Assembly: GCA_051746985.1 (NCBI GenBank) | Contig: JBNJFP010000001.1 | Coordinates: 88,645 to 152,644 of the forward strand | DNA: 64,000 bases | Direction: 5' to 3' | Source of the DNA: Fodinibius sp051746985 | GTDB taxonomy: Bacteria > Bacteroidota > Rhodothermia > Balneolales > Balneolaceae | Part shown: in pieces, positions 61,013-64,000 of the stretch | Numbering within the stretch: the first letter of the stretch is position 1 | Layout of the letters: the number at the start of each line of letters is the position of its first letter | Translations under genes and position numbers: made by a program | Notes under the pieces: generated by a model | Told to the model about the DNA's origin: nothing | The model's input: only the letters and a program-made list of their open reading frames with translations | Databases searched by the model: none

Positions 61013-62199
61013 TTATTCTGTCGTAATTTCGGACTGCTTTAGCAGGTGTGTACCGGCAGAGACCCTTGTTTTATATATTTTGATTTCTTTATCAAGCCGT
61101 TGGCGATATTGCTCTTTTACGTTATTGGAAAATGATTCAACCTGCTTTTCCTGGACTAAGTTTATCGTACATCCCCCAAAGCCGCCGCCCATCATCCGAG
61201 CGCCAAATACACCGTCAAGATCTCGTGCAATATCAACCAACACATCAAGCTCTTTACAGCTGACTTCATACTCATGACGCAGGCCTGCATGCGATTGATA
61301 CATTCGCTTTCCAAACGATGTTAAATCTCCTTTACGCAAATCTTCACAAGCCTGAATAACACGTTTGTTTTCTTCAACTACATATTTGCACCGTTTAAAT
61401 ATAAGCGGATCCATATCGTTCTGGTGGCTCAATAAAAATGGCCAATCAACATCGCGTAACTTTCGTATTTTGGGATCCCACTGCTGCAATATTTTAACAC
61501 CTCGCTCGCATTGCTCTCTGCGCACGTTATATTCCGATGAAGACAGCTCACGACGAACTTGCGTATCACACAGCACAATTTGGATATCATCTCTATCAAA
61601 GGGAAAATATTCATGGTCAAGCGATCGGCAATCTAATTTTATGGCATGCCCCCGCTTTCCGTTCAGGCTGGCAAACTGATCCATAATACCACACTGCACG
61701 CCCACGAAATCGTTCTCGGCTTTTTGGGCGATTTGTGCCATCTCTACCGGGGGAATTTTCCAACTATGCAACTCTGCCAGTCCAAAAAGTATGCCCCCCC
61801 CTCCAAGGCTGCCGACGACGACATTCCTGCCCCAATCGGCACATTTCCCCCAAACACGCAATCAAATCCCGAAATTTCGTATCCGTGTTTTTTAAGCTGA
61901 TCTACCACGCCCAATAGATAATCTGGCCAGCCCAGTCCGGATTCTTCGATAGGCGTTGAAATATCGGTTTCATACGACTGTCCTTTATCCGAAGCAAAAA
62001 AACGACACGTATTGGTACCGTTAACATTCATGGCAAAATAAATACTTTTTTCAACAGCAGCGGGAAGCACAAACCCATCGTTATAATCGGTGTGTTCGCC
62101 AATTAAATTAACACGTCCCGGTGACTTAATTAACGTATAATCGTCCCCAAAACGGGCTTTAAATTCTTTTTCAATTTGTTTGTCAAGTTGCTCCATCAA
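61013..62199 (-). pseudogene. galK: Galactokinase, frameshifted at a G8 tract
   Basis: ATP-dependent phosphorylation of galactose. The N part (62199 down to the tract) has SPGRVNLIGEHTDYNDGFVL and GMSSSAALEGG; the C part resumes in another frame with ILFGLAELHSWKIPPVEMAQ, ENDFVGVQCGIMDQFASLNG and MMGGGFGGCTINLV. Both parts together make a complete GHMP kinase. The break lies in a run of eight G on the coding strand (C8 at 61794-61801). Six G would join the parts with no length change. It may be a sequencing error, a real null allele, or slippage. Confidence 0.9.
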
Positions 62200-62228
62200 A
62201 AAAAAGTTAAATCATTAGATACTGCGAA

Positions 62229-63866
62229 TTACCAAAATACGGCATAAAGAACCGTTACGATTATAAGGATTACATATGCTCCAATATTGAACGAGGGACT
62301 CGTATGGAACATCTCTGCCGTAGTATGTATCGCCTTAGGATCTTCATCATTGGGATTGGTTGTCAAACTCACTCCCATAATAATCACAATGGTGATGATG
62401 AGGGTGTACAACATTTGATCCAGAAACGGCAGTTCTACCGCCGGCGTTTTCAAAAATATGGCTACCACAATGGAAGCCAGAACGCCATAGATAGCACCTT
62501 TAGAAGTCGTTTTTTTCCAGAATAATCCCATTAAAAAGACGGCCAAAATACCCGGACTCACCATCCCGGTATATTCCTGGATGTACTGAAATACCTGGGG
62601 CACGTTGTCAAGTTGTGGCGCTACAATAATGGCGGTAATCAGCGCAACAGAAGCCGAAATACGTCCCATATTTACCGTCTGTTTATCGGTGGCATCTTCG
62701 TTGAAGTACGGGATATAAATATCCATCGTAAAGATGGTAGCCACCGAATTAAGCATCGATGCCATCGATGAAACAATAGCTGCCGCAAGAGCAGCCACTA
62801 CCAATCCCAAAAATCCGGGCGACAAGAACACTTTCATGAGCCACGGGTAAGCATTATCATAACGAATACTTCCATCGGATTTGGTAAACGCATCTACCAC
62901 TCCTGAAATCTGAGTGGTACCTTCGGGCTGATTGAATAGCACATACACAATAATACCGGGGATAACCACAATTAAGGGAATGAGCAATTTCAAGAATCCG
63001 GCAAAAATAATTCCTTTTTGGGATTCTTCGAGTGATTTGGCGGCCAATGTTCGCTGGATGATATATTGATTGAATCCCCAATAGTACAAGTTGGCTACCC
63101 ACATTCCGCCAATTAACACCGCAATACCGGGAAGGTTATCGAATTCGGGATTAGACTGATCCAGAATCATCTCAAACTTATCTCCGGCCACCTCATAGAG
63201 ATGAGTAACACCGTTGATCAGTCCTCCATCGGGAGTAAGATTATACAATCCTGCAAAAGTGACGACAAATCCACCAATCACAAGCAGCCCAACTTGCAAA
63301 ACATCGGTCCACGCCACAGCCGCAAGTCCACCGTACAATGAATAAGCAGCAGCAATTGCCGACAGTCCAATAAGCGCATACATCATCAGGCTGCCATCAC
63401 CCGTCCCCATTATAGTATCCAGCGCCAACGCCCCCAAATATAGTACCGTGGTAAGGTTTACGAAGACAAACAAGGCAATCCAGAAAACCGCCAAGATAGT
63501 CTTAAGCGTTGTATTGAATCGTTGCTCAACAAACTGTGGAATGGTAAAAATTTCTTTTTCAATAAAAATGGGCAGTAGATACTTCCCAACGATAATGAGC
63601 GTAACCGCGGCCATCCATTCGTAAGAAGCAATCGCCAATCCCACGGCAAAACCGGAACCGGACATCCCGATAATCTGCTCGGCCGATATATTGGCGGCAA
63701 TCAGCGAAGCCCCGATTGCCCACCACGGCAGTGATTTTCCGGCCAGAAAATAGTCTTCGGCTGTTTTCTGATGTCCTTTTTCATCTCTTGAAACCCAAAG
63801 ACCAATGGCAACAATCATCAGCGCGTAAGCACAAAAAACGATGGTATCGACTAAAGAAAATTCCAT
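62229..63866 (-). CDS. Sodium/galactose symporter (SSS family, vSGLT-like)
   Basis: 545 residues, about 14 helices. Very close in pattern to Vibrio vSGLT: EDYFLAGKSLPWWAIGASLI, AANISAEQIIGMSGSGF, FVNLTTVLYLGALALDTI, NLPGIAVLIGGMWVANLYYW and GFNQYIIQRTLAAKS. These carry the sugar- and Na+-site residues of that transporter. With galM, galK and galT on the same strand it imports galactose or a galactoside sugar using the sodium gradient, which suits a marine or halophilic host. Confidence 0.93.
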   Translation of the reverse strand: MEFSLVDTIVFCAYALMIVAIGLWVSRDEKGHQKTAEDYFLAGKSLPWWAIGASLIAANISAEQIIGMSGSGFAVGLAIASYEWMAAVTLIIVGKYLLPIFIEKEIFTIPQFVEQRFNTTLKTILAVFWIALFVFVNLTTVLYLGALALDTIMGTGDGSLMMYALIGLSAIAAAYSLYGGLAAVAWTDVLQVGLLVIGGFVVTFAGLYNLTPDGGLINGVTHLYEVAGDKFEMILDQSNPEFDNLPGIAVLIGGMWVANLYYWGFNQYIIQRTLAAKSLEESQKGIIFAGFLKLLIPLIVVIPGIIVYVLFNQPEGTTQISGVVDAFTKSDGSIRYDNAYPWLMKVFLSPGFLGLVVAALAAAIVSSMASMLNSVATIFTMDIYIPYFNEDATDKQTVNMGRISASVALITAIIVAPQLDNVPQVFQYIQEYTGMVSPGILAVFLMGLFWKKTTSKGAIYGVLASIVVAIFLKTPAVELPFLDQMLYTLIITIVIIMGVSLTTNPNDEDPKAIHTTAEMFHTSPSFNIGAYVILIIVTVLYAVFW

Positions 63867-63895
63867 AACAACGGTTTGGTTTTCGGATAAAGCTA

Positions 63896-64000
63896 TTAAC
63901 TGCTCGAAAGCTTATATACGGAAAGTGAATGATAAACGCTATCAGGTTCAAGGATGGTAGAAGGAAAATGCTCCTGGTTGGGTGAATCTGGAAAGTGTTG
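63896..64000 (-). CDS. galM: Aldose 1-epimerase C-terminus (cut by window edge)
   Basis: Not a full gene: the last 34 codons and TAA (63896-63898). The minus strand reads QHFPDSPNQEHFPSTILEPD then SVYHSLSVYKLSSS, matching the C-terminal end of GalM, which interconverts alpha and beta galactose. It heads the galactose operon and ends 30 bases before the symporter ATG. Confidence 0.75.
   Translation of the reverse strand, partial: QHFPDSPNQEHFPSTILEPDSVYHSLSVYKLSSS

Noticed and set aside
61744..62199. Programmed frameshifting in galK
   Set aside because: The G8 tract alone is not enough: no downstream stem or internal Shine-Dalgarno is seen, and error or slippage is simpler.
1..64000. CRISPR arrays, prophage or insertion sequences
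   Set aside because: No regularly spaced repeats, no transposase, integrase or phage structural gene was found.

Overview
The window is one continuous stretch of bacterial chromosome, moderately AT-rich, densely packed and coding on both strands. It carries one 100-base run of N (10783-10882), which marks a scaffold join. Several traits point to the Bacteroidota/Rhodothermota/Balneolota side of the tree, and I infer a Balneolaceae-like marine or halophilic bacterium. These are a GWxTD-domain protein, a PgQC-like lipoprotein glutaminyl cyclase, a DUF2795 protein, CrtI-type carotenoid desaturation, a vSGLT-like sodium/galactose symporter, few Shine-Dalgarno sequences and promoter-like TTG-N20-TAnnTTTG elements. 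The assignment comes from gene content read by eye, not from a phylogeny. No prophage, insertion sequence or CRISPR array was seen.

1-10.4 kb is housekeeping: the end of lysS, a LolC/E-type permease, the beta subunit of a methylcrotonyl-CoA-type carboxylase, then a tight plus-strand operon (GWxTD protein, pdxA, methyltransferase, ftsE), queG and a convergent ECF sigma factor. 10.7-17.5 kb holds a gene lost in the assembly gap, a small outer-membrane barrel, and a six-gene minus-strand operon (tatA, gatA, SDR, glutaminyl cyclase lipoprotein, prmA, ppx). 17.5-27.5 kb holds an Omp85 protein, a stand-alone cyclic-nucleotide-binding protein with rlmD, an S10 carboxypeptidase, a phytoene-desaturase-like enzyme, a YfcE-type phosphoesterase, and a GT2 glycosyltransferase coupled to a membrane protein with an HEAGH motif.

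27.55-28.16 kb is a gene graveyard. It holds the tail of a lost TPR gene fused to what looks like the first codons of a LigD-type end-joining gene, and a decayed second copy of the HEAGH gene. 28.1-31 kb holds a DUF1684 lipoprotein, nfo and a DUF1761 protein. 31-48 kb is an all-minus envelope and stress block: a Ca2+-type P-ATPase, a CheB-like protein with altered catalytic residues, a 2880-residue cyclic beta-glucan synthase, DUF5335, Hsp20, a PAS histidine kinase with its LuxR regulator, and a HEAT-like protein.

48.4-52.5 kb is a deoxyribose catabolic set (deoC, full-length aldehyde dehydrogenase, a short dehydrogenase lacking the catalytic half) followed by a SPOR lipoprotein. 52.5-58 kb has a TPR protein with an embedded zinc-metallopeptidase motif, then ychF, a metallophosphatase, nusB and a tRNA-Val with an unusual anticodon loop. 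58.2-64 kb has a Met/His-rich c-type cytochrome lipoprotein, a MarR regulator flanked by two copies of one palindrome, and a galactose operon read on the minus strand (galM end, Na+/galactose symporter, galK, galT) in which galK is frameshifted at a G8 tract.
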